NCBI GenBank assembly: GCA_026988685.1
Contig: JALSKU010000217.1
Location: forward strand, 1-32,451
DNA from: Campylobacterales bacterium
Lineage (GTDB): Bacteria; Campylobacterota; Campylobacteria; Campylobacterales; JALSKU01
Length of the DNA: 32,451 nt
Reading direction: 5' to 3'
Shown: piece after piece, positions 17,162-24,969 of the stretch
How positions within the stretch are numbered: the first letter of the stretch is position 1
How the letters are laid out: each line of letters opens with the position of its first letter
The notes under the pieces: model-generated
What the model saw: the letters and a program-made list of their open reading frames with translations, nothing else
Databases searched by the model: none
Told to the model about the DNA's origin: nothing
Program-made: the position numbers and the translations under genes

Positions 17162-18383
17162 ATCTCTCTCCTGCTATATACCCGCTCTTTATACTTTTTG
17201 TATGCAAAATCAGTTCAAGCGGTAACTGAGCGGTATCTTCAACACTATCAGGAAGCACTACAGAAACGAGATCTGCATGCTTTCCTATCTCCAAGGTGCC
17301 ATTCTCTACTAGCCTCAAAGATTTAGCACCATTTCTTGTAGTAGCAAGCAGAGCATCTTTGGATGCTTTTAAAAGATCCTCCTCATTGTGGGCATAGATA
17401 AAAGTTCTCATCTCATCCCACAAATTAAGTGATGTATTTGAGCTAAGCCCATCTGTTCCGATAGTTAAATTTACACCTAACTCTTTTACTTTTTTTAGAT
17501 TTAACATTGGGTTTCCAAGGAGTCTGTTTGATCTGATACAGTGCGATATAGAGCCATTTTTTGATATAAAAGCCAACTCTTTTTTATCCGCTACATTACA
17601 GTGTGCAAAAAGGGTATCAATGCCCTCAAAAAGCTCCAGATACTCCATCGCACTATACATAGGCTCTACATCCTCGGTAAATCCGCTCAAAAACTCTCTA
17701 AATTTTCCACTTCCATTATTAAGCCACTCTCTCTCGCTAAAACTCTCCATAAAATGTGTAGATATCCTAAGATCCTCTTTTTTTGCTATATTTATAATAT
17801 ATTTGGCCAGCATCGGATGAGTTGAGTATGGAGCATGGATAAAAACTCCGGGCAAAAACGAATCATTTGCCAACTCTAAACTTTTTTGTAGCCTTTTTTC
17901 AAAATTTTTTATATTTTCATCTAAAAAGTCAGGATTTGAGCCGAGTATCTCATTGAAATAAACTACTCTTTGAGGAGTTTCAAAACAACTTATCATATCA
18001 GCACCAAAACTACTAACTGCTCCAAAAGCTACAGTTCCACTCTCAAGCATCTCATCCATCGTATCCTCGTAGCAGCTTTCCAAACACTGTTTTTGCAACT
18101 CTTCTCTTTTTTCTATAACACTTTTTAGCCAATTTGTAAAATCGCCATAGATAAGAGTAGCTTTATTGGCAGAAAATTCAAGATGAAGATGAGTATTGAT
18201 AAGCCCTGGTAAAATACATGAGTTTTTTGAGAGATATTTAACCTTTGCATAAGGGTTATTTTTGATAACATCATCTTTTTTACCAATATCCAAAATTTTT
18301 TCATCAAAACATACAGCACCATCTCTAATAATGCTAAACTCACTATCACAAGTCAATATATAATCAGCGCACAATATTTTCAT
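17154..18383 (-). CDS. mqnX: Aminofutalosine deaminase-like amidohydrolase
   Basis: A 409-aa metal-dependent amidohydrolase. The metal-site pattern is visible: HLHLEF after GLINT (about residues 63-70), HAPYSTHP, STHFMES, FAHCN, and GTDGLSSNTSLNLWDE. In Campylobacterota this family deaminates 6-amino-6-deoxyfutalosine in menaquinone synthesis; broader chlorohydrolase/SAH-deaminase activity is the alternative. The ATG at 18383 has GGAGG (18394-18390) six bases away; the track's TTG 18389 touches the SD and is rejected. It is followed by sppA with an 8-bp overlap. As I recall, C. jejuni also has an amidohydrolase-sppA pair divergent from aroQ, as here except for the amtB-glnK insertion. Confidence 0.88.
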   Translation of the reverse strand: MKILCADYILTCDSEFSIIRDGAVCFDEKILDIGKKDDVIKNNPYAKVKYLSKNSCILPGLINTHLHLEFSANKATLIYGDFTNWLKSVIEKREELQKQCLESCYEDTMDEMLESGTVAFGAVSSFGADMISCFETPQRVVYFNEILGSNPDFLDENIKNFEKRLQKSLELANDSFLPGVFIHAPYSTHPMLAKYIINIAKKEDLRISTHFMESFSEREWLNNGSGKFREFLSGFTEDVEPMYSAMEYLELFEGIDTLFAHCNVADKKELAFISKNGSISHCIRSNRLLGNPMLNLKKVKELGVNLTIGTDGLSSNTSLNLWDEMRTFIYAHNEEDLLKASKDALLATTRNGAKSLRLVENGTLEIGKHADLVSVVLPDSVEDTAQLPLELILHTKSIKSGYIAGERYV

Positions 18384-18402
18384 CTCCAACCTCCATTTAA
18401 AT

Positions 18403-18411
18403 ATTATACCA
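18403..18411 (-). promoter_or_regulatory. Extended -10 promoter of mqnX-sppA
   Basis: Minus-strand TGGTATAAT (plus ATTATACCA) is an extended -10. The predicted transcript would start near 18396, leaving about 13 nt including the SD GGAGG. The heptamer array at 18413-18440 occupies the spacer/-35 region of this promoter. Confidence 0.55.
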
Positions 18412-18412
18412 A

Positions 18413-18440
18413 AACTCTTAACTCTTAATTCTTAACTCTT
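18413..18440. repeat. Heptanucleotide tandem array 1
   Basis: Four 7-bp units in tandem: AACTCTT, AACTCTT, AATTCTT, AACTCTT. It abuts the mqnX -10 region. It resembles the short tandem heptamers known as STRR in cyanobacteria, by pattern only. Confidence 0.85.
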
Positions 18441-18458
18441 CACCTTAAAATCCATTCC

Positions 18459-18551
18459 GATTTAAACTTCTTCAAAACGGATTCACGGTGGGTGCCCCAA
18501 AATCAAAGATTTTGACCCTTCCGCTGCATATGTTTTGCAGAAATTTAAATC
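18459..18551. other. Foldable intergenic element (three-way-junction pattern)
   Basis: GATTTAAA (18459-18466) pairs with TTTAAATC (18544-18551). Inside are a long hairpin, CGGA/TCCG (18478-18481, 18520-18523) plus GGGT/ACCC (18490-18493, 18515-18518) plus CAAAATC/GATTTTG (18498-18504, 18508-18514), and a second hairpin CTGCA/TGCAG (18524-18528, 18536-18540). It has more G and C than its surroundings. It may be a small RNA, a structured leader or a remnant mobile repeat; no coding frame is credible. Confidence 0.5.
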
Positions 18552-18579
18552 TCCATTCTATAACTATTTACCTAATTTG

Positions 18580-18637
18580 CCCCCGTAAAACTATGATTTT
18601 ATTACTTATTTGTGTCAACTTTGTTGATATGGGGGGG
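18580..18637. other. C5...G7 stem flanks and inner hairpin
   Basis: CCCCC (18580-18584) and a run of seven G (18631-18637) can pair across 46 nt, which contain the hairpin TCAAC/GTTGA (18615-18619, 18623-18627). The G7 run is the longest G tract I noticed in the window and immediately precedes heptamer array 2. Confidence 0.4.
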
Positions 18638-18638
18638 T

Positions 18639-18673
18639 AACTCTTAACTCTTAATTATTAATTATTAATTCTT
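18639..18673. repeat. Heptanucleotide tandem array 2
   Basis: Five 7-bp units: AACTCTT, AACTCTT, AATTATT, AATTATT, AATTCTT. Same orientation as array 1. It ends about 57 bp before the amtB -10 box. Confidence 0.85.
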
Positions 18674-18726
18674 TTTTAGTTGCCTATTTTTTAATCAATT
18701 TTTTGGATAATGTTTATTTATATCTG

Positions 18727-18735
18727 TGCTAAAAT
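18727..18735 (+). promoter_or_regulatory. Extended -10 promoter of amtB-glnK
   Basis: TGCTAAAAT is an extended -10 about 28 bp before the amtB ATG. SD GAGGAG lies just before the start. I saw no sigma-54 GG-N10-GC site although amtB is often nitrogen-regulated. Confidence 0.5.
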
Positions 18736-18762
18736 TTCTCATCAAAAAAATGAGGAGTAAAA

Positions 18763-20028
18763 ATGAGAAAGTTTAAATTTCTTTTTGCATTTTTATCGCT
18801 TTTGCCTGTTTTGGCAAATGCAGGTGAAGATAAGTTAAGTGGTGGCGATACAGCCTGGATGATAGTGGCAACTGCGCTTGTTATGCTTATGACCCCTGCG
18901 GGCTTGGCTCTTTTTTATGGTGGATTGACCAGAAAAAAGAATATACTAAATACCATAAGTATGAGTTTAGGAGCTTATGCTATGGCTACACTTGCTTGGA
19001 TAATTGCAGGATATAGCATAGCTTTTGGAAGTGGTGATTTCTTTGGAACAGGAAAGATAATGCTTTCAGGCATAACACCTGATACTTTAAGCGGTACTAT
19101 TCCAGAGCTTCTTTTTGCGGCTTTTCAGGGAACTTTTGCAGCTATTACCGTTGCGATTGCCGGAGGCTCTATGATAGAGAGAGTAAAATTCTCTACCTAT
19201 TTGGCATTTAGTTTTATCTGGACACTTGTAGTTTATGCTCCTATTACCCACTGGGCATGGGGTGGTGGAACTACTCTAAACTTTGGAGAGATGGATTTTG
19301 CAGGTGGTACAGTTGTCCATATCAATGCGGGTATAGCAGGACTTGTTGTGGCTATGATACTTGGCAAAAGAAGAGATTATGAGAAGAGTGCTATTAAGCC
19401 AATCTCGCCTATATTTGTTGCTCTTGGTTCAGCACTTTTATGGTTTGGCTGGTTTGGTTTTAATGCCGGTAGTGAACTTGCGGCTGACGGCGTGGCAGCA
19501 AGTGCTTTTATAGTTACCAATGTGGCTGCAGCTCTTGGAGTTTTGGGCTGGATGGCAGTAGAGTACATAGTTTACAAAAAGCCTACTTTAGTTGGAGCAG
19601 CTTCTGGTGCAGTAGCAGGTCTTGTTGCTATAACTCCAGCTAGTGGAAGTGCAGGAGTAGGTGGAGCTATCATTATAGGATTTGTCGGAGGAGCACTTGG
19701 ATTTATAGGCGTTTCAAAAATTAAAAAAATATTTAAAATAGATGATAGTTTGGATGCTTTTTGGGTTCACGGTCTTGTAGGTATCTGGGGTTCGATTGCA
19801 ACTGCTATCTTTATAGCCGGATACGCTTTGCCAAAAGATTATAGTATGGGCTCTCAACTTGTTAGTCAAATAGAGGCAATACTACTAACACTTGTATACA
19901 GTGGTATAATGACAGCAGTTGTTTACTTTGTATCGGCTCTAATAACCGGTGGAGGAAGAGTTGATGATAAGACAGAACTTATAGGACTTGATGAGAGTGT
20001 CCATGGCGAAGAAGCCTTTAATTTATAG
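18763..20028 (+). CDS. amtB: Ammonium transporter Amt
   Basis: An inner-membrane ammonium channel of the Amt/Rh family, 421 aa. An N-terminal signal peptide (about 1-20, ending VLANA) precedes the mature GGDTAWMIVATALVMLMTP. The periplasmic recruitment region and pore residues are recognisable: PAGLALFYGGL, THWAWGGGT, the first pore His in VVHINAGIAGLV and the second in FWVHGLVGIWGS. About eleven hydrophobic segments fit the family. The short charged C-terminus (DKTELIGLDESVHGEEAF) is the GlnK-contact tail. glnK follows after nine bases. The pair lies between mqnX and aroQ, where I recall Campylobacter having none. Confidence 0.95.
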   Translation: MRKFKFLFAFLSLLPVLANAGEDKLSGGDTAWMIVATALVMLMTPAGLALFYGGLTRKKNILNTISMSLGAYAMATLAWIIAGYSIAFGSGDFFGTGKIMLSGITPDTLSGTIPELLFAAFQGTFAAITVAIAGGSMIERVKFSTYLAFSFIWTLVVYAPITHWAWGGGTTLNFGEMDFAGGTVVHINAGIAGLVVAMILGKRRDYEKSAIKPISPIFVALGSALLWFGWFGFNAGSELAADGVAASAFIVTNVAAALGVLGWMAVEYIVYKKPTLVGAASGAVAGLVAITPASGSAGVGGAIIIGFVGGALGFIGVSKIKKIFKIDDSLDAFWVHGLVGIWGSIATAIFIAGYALPKDYSMGSQLVSQIEAILLTLVYSGIMTAVVYFVSALITGGGRVDDKTELIGLDESVHGEEAFNL

Positions 20029-20034
20029 GAGTAA

Positions 20035-20376
<342 letters not shown>

Positions 20377-20378
20377 TG

Positions 20379-20424
20379 AATTAAGAATTAGGAGTTAAGA
20401 GTTAAGAATTTGACTCTTAACTCC
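20379..20424. repeat. Inverted heptamer array 3 with perfect hairpin
   Basis: Units AATTAAG, AATTAGG, AGTTAAG, AGTTAAG (20379-20406) are the reverse complement of arrays 1 and 2. GGAGTTAAGAGT (20391-20402), a 10-nt loop, and ACTCTTAACTCC (20413-20424) form a perfect 12-bp stem just after the glnK stop. No T run follows, so it may stabilise the mRNA end or act as a weak, rho-assisted terminator. Confidence 0.75.
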
Positions 20425-20498
20425 CTAACACTACCCACTATCCACTTAACACCCCCTCTTTTATCCGTTTTTAACCAATTATTTAATATCATATGAAC

Positions 20499-20504
20499 TA
20501 AAAT
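20499..20504 (+). promoter_or_regulatory. Putative -10 box of the aroQ-flagellar operon
   Basis: TAAAAT about 19 bp before the aroQ ATG, with SD AAGGTG right after the predicted start. This would give a very short leader. Confidence 0.4.
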
Positions 20505-20522
20505 TTTTTATAAAGGTGAAAT

Positions 20523-21002
20523 ATGAAAGTTGTTGTTATACATGGACCAAACTTAAATATGCTTGGCATCAGAGATCAAGCAGTTTACGGACCTATGAAG
20601 CTTGAAGAGATAAATGCTCAAATGAAAGCGGTTGCGGAGCAAAACAAGATAGAGATCGAGTTTTTCCAGTCAAATTTGGAAGGTGAGATAGTTGATAAGA
20701 TACAAGAGTGTTTAGGAGATGCGGATGGTATCATCATTAACCCCGCAGCCTATACCCATACATCCATAGCTATAAGAGACGCTATCCAAGCGGTTCAGCT
20801 TCCGGCAATCGAAGTGCATGTAAGTAATATCCACAGAAGAGAAGAGTTTAGGGCAAAAAGTTTAACTGCTCCGGTTTGCCATGGTCAGATAACAGGATTT
20901 GGACCTTTTGGATACCACTTGGCGATGATAGGTATGCTTCAAATCTTCAACGAGATACAAGCTTTAAGAGAGCAACAAAAAAATGAAAACAAACAGGCTT
21001 AA
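20523..21002 (+). CDS. aroQ: Type II 3-dehydroquinate dehydratase
   Basis: The dodecameric type II dehydroquinase of the shikimate pathway, 159 aa. Conserved segments are [13 protein letters not shown], the active-site lid Tyr in [35 protein letters not shown] and [14 protein letters not shown] with the catalytic His. The [16 protein letters not shown] tail is as in Helicobacter and Campylobacter enzymes. The stop TAA shares its last base with the pepQ ATG. As I recall, aroQ-pepQ-folK-flhF is the gene order of H. pylori. Confidence 0.96.
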   Translation: MKVVVIHGPNLNMLGIRDQAVYGPMKLEEINAQMKAVAEQNKIEIEFFQSNLEGEIVDKIQECLGDADGIIINPAAYTHTSIAIRDAIQAVQLPAIEVHVSNIHRREEFRAKSLTAPVCHGQITGFGPFGYHLAMIGMLQIFNEIQALREQQKNENKQA

Positions 21003-22024
21003 TGAATTATATACTAAAAGATGAAAATGCCGTATTTTATGAATGCGGCTTCTCTTGTGATAGCGTTGTATTTCTAAAACTTGGAAGTGAGTCATTTTTT
21101 ATAACCGACGGAAGATATTACGAAGAGGCAAAAGAGTCTATAAAAAATAGTGAAGTTATCCAAAGTAGCGACCTTTTCAAGAATGCTAGAGAAATTTTAA
21201 GAAAAAACAGGATAACAAAGCTCTTTTATGACCCATTTGAGTGGAGCGTGGAAGAGTTTTATAAATTGAGCTTTAAATTAACTGATTGCTACTTTCAAAA
21301 AAAGATCAAACTCTCTCAAACAAAGAGGATCATTAAGAGCAAAGAAGAGATTGAGATCATCAAGAAAGCTGTCAAATTAGGCTCTGAAGGCTTTAAAAAT
21401 TTTGCGGAGTTTTTAAAGGCCAATGGAGCCGATAAAGATGAAAAGAGACTCCATTTTGAAGCTGAAAACATCTTAAAGAGAAATGGAGAACTTGATATCA
21501 GCTTCTCTCCTATAGTGGCTATCAATGAAAATAGCGCTAAGCCTCATGCGCTTCCTGGAGAAAAAAAGTTAAATAGAGGAGATCTACTTCTTTTTGATGC
21601 AGGAGTAAAGTATCAAAGATACTGTAGTGACAGAACAAGGATGATGGAGTTTGACTACTTGTTTGACTTTGATCTGAAAAAAAGTTTCAAAGACAAAAAA
21701 AGACAAAAGATATACGATACGGTTTTAAAAGCCAAAGATGCTGCAGCATCAGTAGCAAAAGATGGTATCAAGGCAAAAGATGTCGATAAAGCCGCTAGAG
21801 AGGTTATATCAAAAGCCGGATATGAGAGGTATTTTATCCACTCTACCGGGCATGGTGTGGGACTTGATATCCATGAGCTTCCTGTCATATCAAAAAGAGA
21901 TGATACTTTACTAAAAGAAGGGATGGTTTTTACCATAGAACCGGGCATCTATCTCCCCGGTGAATTTGGTATAAGGATAGAGGATATGTATGTTATACAA
22001 AACGGTAAAGCGACCATCTTATAA
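21002..22024 (+). CDS. pepQ: M24-family Xaa-Pro peptidase
   Basis: A 340-aa metallopeptidase with the pita-bread fold, acting on Xaa-Pro peptides (aminopeptidase P or prolidase type). An N-terminal creatinase-like domain (about 1-115) precedes the catalytic domain. The metal ligands can be placed: D in LLFDAGVKYQ, D in CSDRTRMM, H in HSTGHGVGLDIHE, E in FTIEPGIYLPG and E in GIRIEDMYVI. The start overlaps aroQ by one base. The end overlaps folK by 35 bp. Whether it is prolidase or aminopeptidase P cannot be settled from the motifs. Confidence 0.9.
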   Translation: MNYILKDENAVFYECGFSCDSVVFLKLGSESFFITDGRYYEEAKESIKNSEVIQSSDLFKNAREILRKNRITKLFYDPFEWSVEEFYKLSFKLTDCYFQKKIKLSQTKRIIKSKEEIEIIKKAVKLGSEGFKNFAEFLKANGADKDEKRLHFEAENILKRNGELDISFSPIVAINENSAKPHALPGEKKLNRGDLLLFDAGVKYQRYCSDRTRMMEFDYLFDFDLKKSFKDKKRQKIYDTVLKAKDAAASVAKDGIKAKDVDKAAREVISKAGYERYFIHSTGHGVGLDIHELPVISKRDDTLLKEGMVFTIEPGIYLPGEFGIRIEDMYVIQNGKATIL

Positions 22025-22487
22025 ATGGTTTAAGATCAAAAATTTTCCCTATATTTCAAAAAAAAGGAGCACAAAAAAGCATACCGCAGTCATAGGAGTG
22101 GGCGGCAATGTAGGCGATACAAAAAGAAGAGTGCAAAAACTCTTTGTTTTTTTAAAAAGGGGTATGGTTTTTGATATTTTACAAACCTCACCTATCCTGA
22201 AAAACCCGCCATTTGGCTATTTGGAACAGGATGATTTTTTCAATGCCGTTATCGTAGTAAAAACCAATTTGACACCTTTAAAACTACTAAAAGAGTTACA
22301 AAGGGTAGAAAAAAGGTTTAAAAGAGTAAGAGTTTTTAAAAATTCTCCCAGAACTTTAGACTTGGATATTATATTTTATGATAAAATAACAGTTAATAAA
22401 CAGGATCTTACAATACCTCATCCAAAATTTAGAGAAAGGGATAGCGTTTTGTTGCCATTATATAGTTTAAAAAGAAGGGTAGTATAG
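21990..22487 (+). CDS. folK: 6-hydroxymethyl-7,8-dihydropterin pyrophosphokinase
   Basis: HPPK transfers pyrophosphate from ATP in folate synthesis; 165 aa. The core starts at about residue 32 with VIGVGGNVGDT and continues with NPPFGYLEQDDFFNAVI, RVRVFKNSPRTLDLDIIFYD (Mg-binding Asp pair) and IPHPKFRERDSVLLPL. A basic 31-residue N-terminal extension lies before the core, a feature I associate with Campylobacterota FolK. The ATG at 21990 is the only plausible start and has AGGA (21981-21984) five bases away inside pepQ, giving a 35-bp gene overlap. The flhF ATG follows without a gap. Confidence 0.93.
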   Translation: MLYKTVKRPSYKWFKIKNFPYISKKRSTKKHTAVIGVGGNVGDTKRRVQKLFVFLKRGMVFDILQTSPILKNPPFGYLEQDDFFNAVIVVKTNLTPLKLLKELQRVEKRFKRVRVFKNSPRTLDLDIIFYDKITVNKQDLTIPHPKFRERDSVLLPLYSLKRRVV

Positions 22488-23756
22488 ATGAAACTTTTAT
22501 CTTTTACGGCAGATACTCCATCAAATGCGCTTAAAAAAGCTCAGCTTCAATGTGGTGAAAATGCGCTTGTTGTAAGCACAAAAGAGATACAAAAAAAGAG
22601 TTTCAATCAAAACGCTGTTTATGAAGTAGTAGTTGCGGTAGAGGAGAAAGAGTTACAAAAAAAAGCATCTATAAAGCAAAATACGAAAAAGAGAAAAAGC
22701 AAGGATATACTCTTGGATCTCTCAAATGCTGCCAAACAGATCTCACGCATAGAAGATATCACAAGCGAAGATAGCAAACTTTCTAAAAGTGAGACGGAAA
22801 CAAAACCATCAAATACAAATGGTGAGTATAAAGAGATCAAGGATGAAATATATAAACTTTCAGATAAGGTAAAACTGATCCAAGAGATGTTTTGGGAAGA
22901 GAGGGCGCCTCTTAGAGATGGGCTTACCATACCGTCAGAATTTGCAGAAATTTATAAAAAAGCAAAATTTAGCGGAATGGATCAGGATGATTTAAACTCA
23001 ATAATGGAGCTTACTTTAGAACATATGCCTTACAATATGAGGAAAAACAGTAAAACAGTTAAAAGATATTTTCAAGTTTTGCTTAGAAAAATGATACCTA
23101 TCAGAGTGGAGTCAGAGTATCAAAAAGAGAGAAAAAGGATAATGATGTTTGTGGGGCCGACTGGAGTCGGTAAAACCACAACTCTGGCAAAACTGGCAGC
23201 TAGATACTCCTACATAAAACAAAAGAGAGAAAAAGTCGGAATTATAACTCTTGATACATACAGAATAGGTGCGGTTGAGCAGCTGTTTCAATTTGCAAAG
23301 ATGATGAGACTTCCCATAGAAGATGTGATAGATATAGATGATTTTGCTAAGGCTATCAGATCTTTATCATACTGTGACACCATACTTATAGACACCATAG
23401 GTAGCTCCCAATATGATAAAGAAAAATTAGCAAAAATTGAGAAATTTATAAAAAATTCAAATGAAGATATAGATGTAAATCTCGTCATGTCTTCTAGCAC
23501 AAAACTAGAGGATTTAAGAGAAATTTACAAAAATTATGAATATCTCAATATAGATACCATAATATTTACCAAGTTTGATGAGACAAAAAGTTTTGGCAAT
23601 ATTTTTTCACTGGTTAAAGAGACAAACAAACCACTTAGCTATTTTTCTACCGGGCAAGAGGTACCTGATGATATAATGTGTGCTAGTAGTGAATTTTTGG
23701 TCGATTGTATCTTAGATGGTTTTAAGAAGGATAAAGATGCAAAATCAAGCAAATAA
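22488..23756 (+). CDS. flhF: Flagellar biosynthesis GTPase FlhF
   Basis: An SRP-like GTPase that places polar flagella and in Campylobacterota is needed for flagellar gene activation. Length is 422 aa. The N-terminal B domain (about 1-150) is variable and charged; the NG domain follows with P-loop GPTGVGKTTTLAKLAA (about 222), LDTYRIGAVEQL, and G4 TKFDETKSFG. The G3 motif reads DTIGSS where most SRP-type GTPases have DTAGR, probably a lineage variant. It is contiguous with folK and overlaps flhG by 20 bp. Confidence 0.95.
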   Translation: MKLLSFTADTPSNALKKAQLQCGENALVVSTKEIQKKSFNQNAVYEVVVAVEEKELQKKASIKQNTKKRKSKDILLDLSNAAKQISRIEDITSEDSKLSKSETETKPSNTNGEYKEIKDEIYKLSDKVKLIQEMFWEERAPLRDGLTIPSEFAEIYKKAKFSGMDQDDLNSIMELTLEHMPYNMRKNSKTVKRYFQVLLRKMIPIRVESEYQKERKRIMMFVGPTGVGKTTTLAKLAARYSYIKQKREKVGIITLDTYRIGAVEQLFQFAKMMRLPIEDVIDIDDFAKAIRSLSYCDTILIDTIGSSQYDKEKLAKIEKFIKNSNEDIDVNLVMSSSTKLEDLREIYKNYEYLNIDTIIFTKFDETKSFGNIFSLVKETNKPLSYFSTGQEVPDDIMCASSEFLVDCILDGFKKDKDAKSSK

Positions 23757-24606
23757 GTTAAAAGATATTGTTCAAAAAGCTCCTAAAAATCAAGCCAAAA
23801 CAAAATTTATAGCCATAACGAGCGGAAAAGGCGGTGTCGGGAAAAGCACCATCAGTGTCAACAGTGCCATTTTACTCGCAGAGTATGGATACAAAGTTGC
23901 ACTTTTTGATGCAGACATAGGGCTTGCCAATCTAGATGTCTTACTCAATGTAAGATGTTCAAAAAACATACTAAATGTTCTAAAAGGCGAATGCTCACTA
24001 GAAGATATAATAGAACCTATAAATGACAATCTTATACTCATACCGGGAGATAGCGGTGATGAGATACTAAAATATAGCGATCAATTTATATATGAGAGAT
24101 TTTTTGATGAAGCTACAAGTTTAAATGACTTAGACTATATCATCATAGATACAGGAGCAGGCATAGGGGAAAATACAAGACTTTTCCTAAACGCTGCCGA
24201 TGAAGTTATCGTTGTTACCATTCCCGATCCGGCAGCTATAACTGATGCTTATGCTACCATAAAAATAACAAGCAAATTTAAAAACGAGGTTCATTTGGTA
24301 CTAAATATGGTTAAAAATCAAAAAGAAGCAAAACTTATATATGAAAAAATAAATAAGGTGGCCAAAGGAAATATCGGTAGCAACTTCTCTTTGGAGCTCC
24401 TAGGAAGCATCCCAAGTGATAAAAATATAGCTAAAAGTATCAGAAATAGAACTATCTTTGTAGAAGAGTATCCAAGCTCCTTTGCAACCGCTGACCTAAA
24501 AGATATTGTAAAAAAGCTTATCTTAAAGGTGGAACACAAAGTGCTTGATAGTAGAAAAGATAGTAGTTTTGGCGGTTTTATTAAGAGATTATTGGAACAA
24601 TTTTAA
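23737..24606 (+). CDS. flhG: Flagellar number regulator FlhG (MinD-like ATPase)
   Basis: A MinD/ParA-type ATPase (289 aa) that limits flagellar number, acting with FlhF. The deviant Walker A SGKGGVGKSTISVN is at about residues 28-41, followed by DADIGLANLDVLLNV and IIIDTGAGIGENTR. The C-terminal amphipathic stretch (GGFIKRLLEQF) is the expected membrane-targeting helix. The track begins at ATG 23716, but AGAAGGA (23725-23731) lies five bases before ATG 23737, giving MQNQANKL, so that start is preferred. Confidence 0.94.
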   Translation: MQNQANKLKDIVQKAPKNQAKTKFIAITSGKGGVGKSTISVNSAILLAEYGYKVALFDADIGLANLDVLLNVRCSKNILNVLKGECSLEDIIEPINDNLILIPGDSGDEILKYSDQFIYERFFDEATSLNDLDYIIIDTGAGIGENTRLFLNAADEVIVVTIPDPAAITDAYATIKITSKFKNEVHLVLNMVKNQKEAKLIYEKINKVAKGNIGSNFSLELLGSIPSDKNIAKSIRNRTIFVEEYPSSFATADLKDIVKKLILKVEHKVLDSRKDSSFGGFIKRLLEQF

Positions 24607-24615
24607 GGATATTCA

Positions 24616-24969
24616 TTGAGGGTAGAAAATTTTATATATTTTTTTACAGTTTGCGGGTTTTTTATAGGACTGGTCTTTTCAGTTGTAAATTTTGACATGC
24701 CCGAATATATACTTTTTTATACGCTTATTGTAACATTCTTTTTTTATCTGTTAGTGCATATCTCGATAGCCAGCTTTATGGATATAAAAACTCTCTCTAA
24801 AAAGATTTTTGATAAAGAGAAGTATGAAGAGCAGAGTGATTATTTTATCTTTGAGCTTGAAAACAGAGAAAAAAAGATAAGCTCACTAGTGAATGTCATA
24901 GAAAAAATGGACTCAAAAAGAGTGCAAAAAGTTAAAGCAGATGAATTACATGGCAAGATCGCAGCTTAA
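24616..24969 (+). CDS. Small two-TM membrane protein in the flagellar operon
   Basis: A 117-aa protein starting at TTG 24616, six bases after AAGGA at the end of flhG. Two hydrophobic segments (about 5-24 and 29-54) form a hairpin, followed by a charged cytoplasmic tail of about 60 residues that is probably helical. No family is recognised. An unnamed integral membrane protein occupies the same place between flhG and fliA in C. jejuni and H. pylori as I recall, so a link to flagellar assembly or FliA control is plausible but unproven. Its 3' end overlaps fliA by 29 bp. Confidence 0.8.
   Translation: MRVENFIYFFTVCGFFIGLVFSVVNFDMPEYILFYTLIVTFFFYLLVHISIASFMDIKTLSKKIFDKEKYEEQSDYFIFELENREKKISSLVNVIEKMDSKRVQKVKADELHGKIAA

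Noticed and set aside
18413-18673. Possible CRISPR array
   Set aside because: The repeats are 7-bp tandem units without unique spacers of CRISPR length, and no cas gene is present.
18680-18762. Sigma-54 promoter for amtB
   Set aside because: No GG-N10-GC pair at suitable spacing; an extended sigma-70 -10 is a simpler match.
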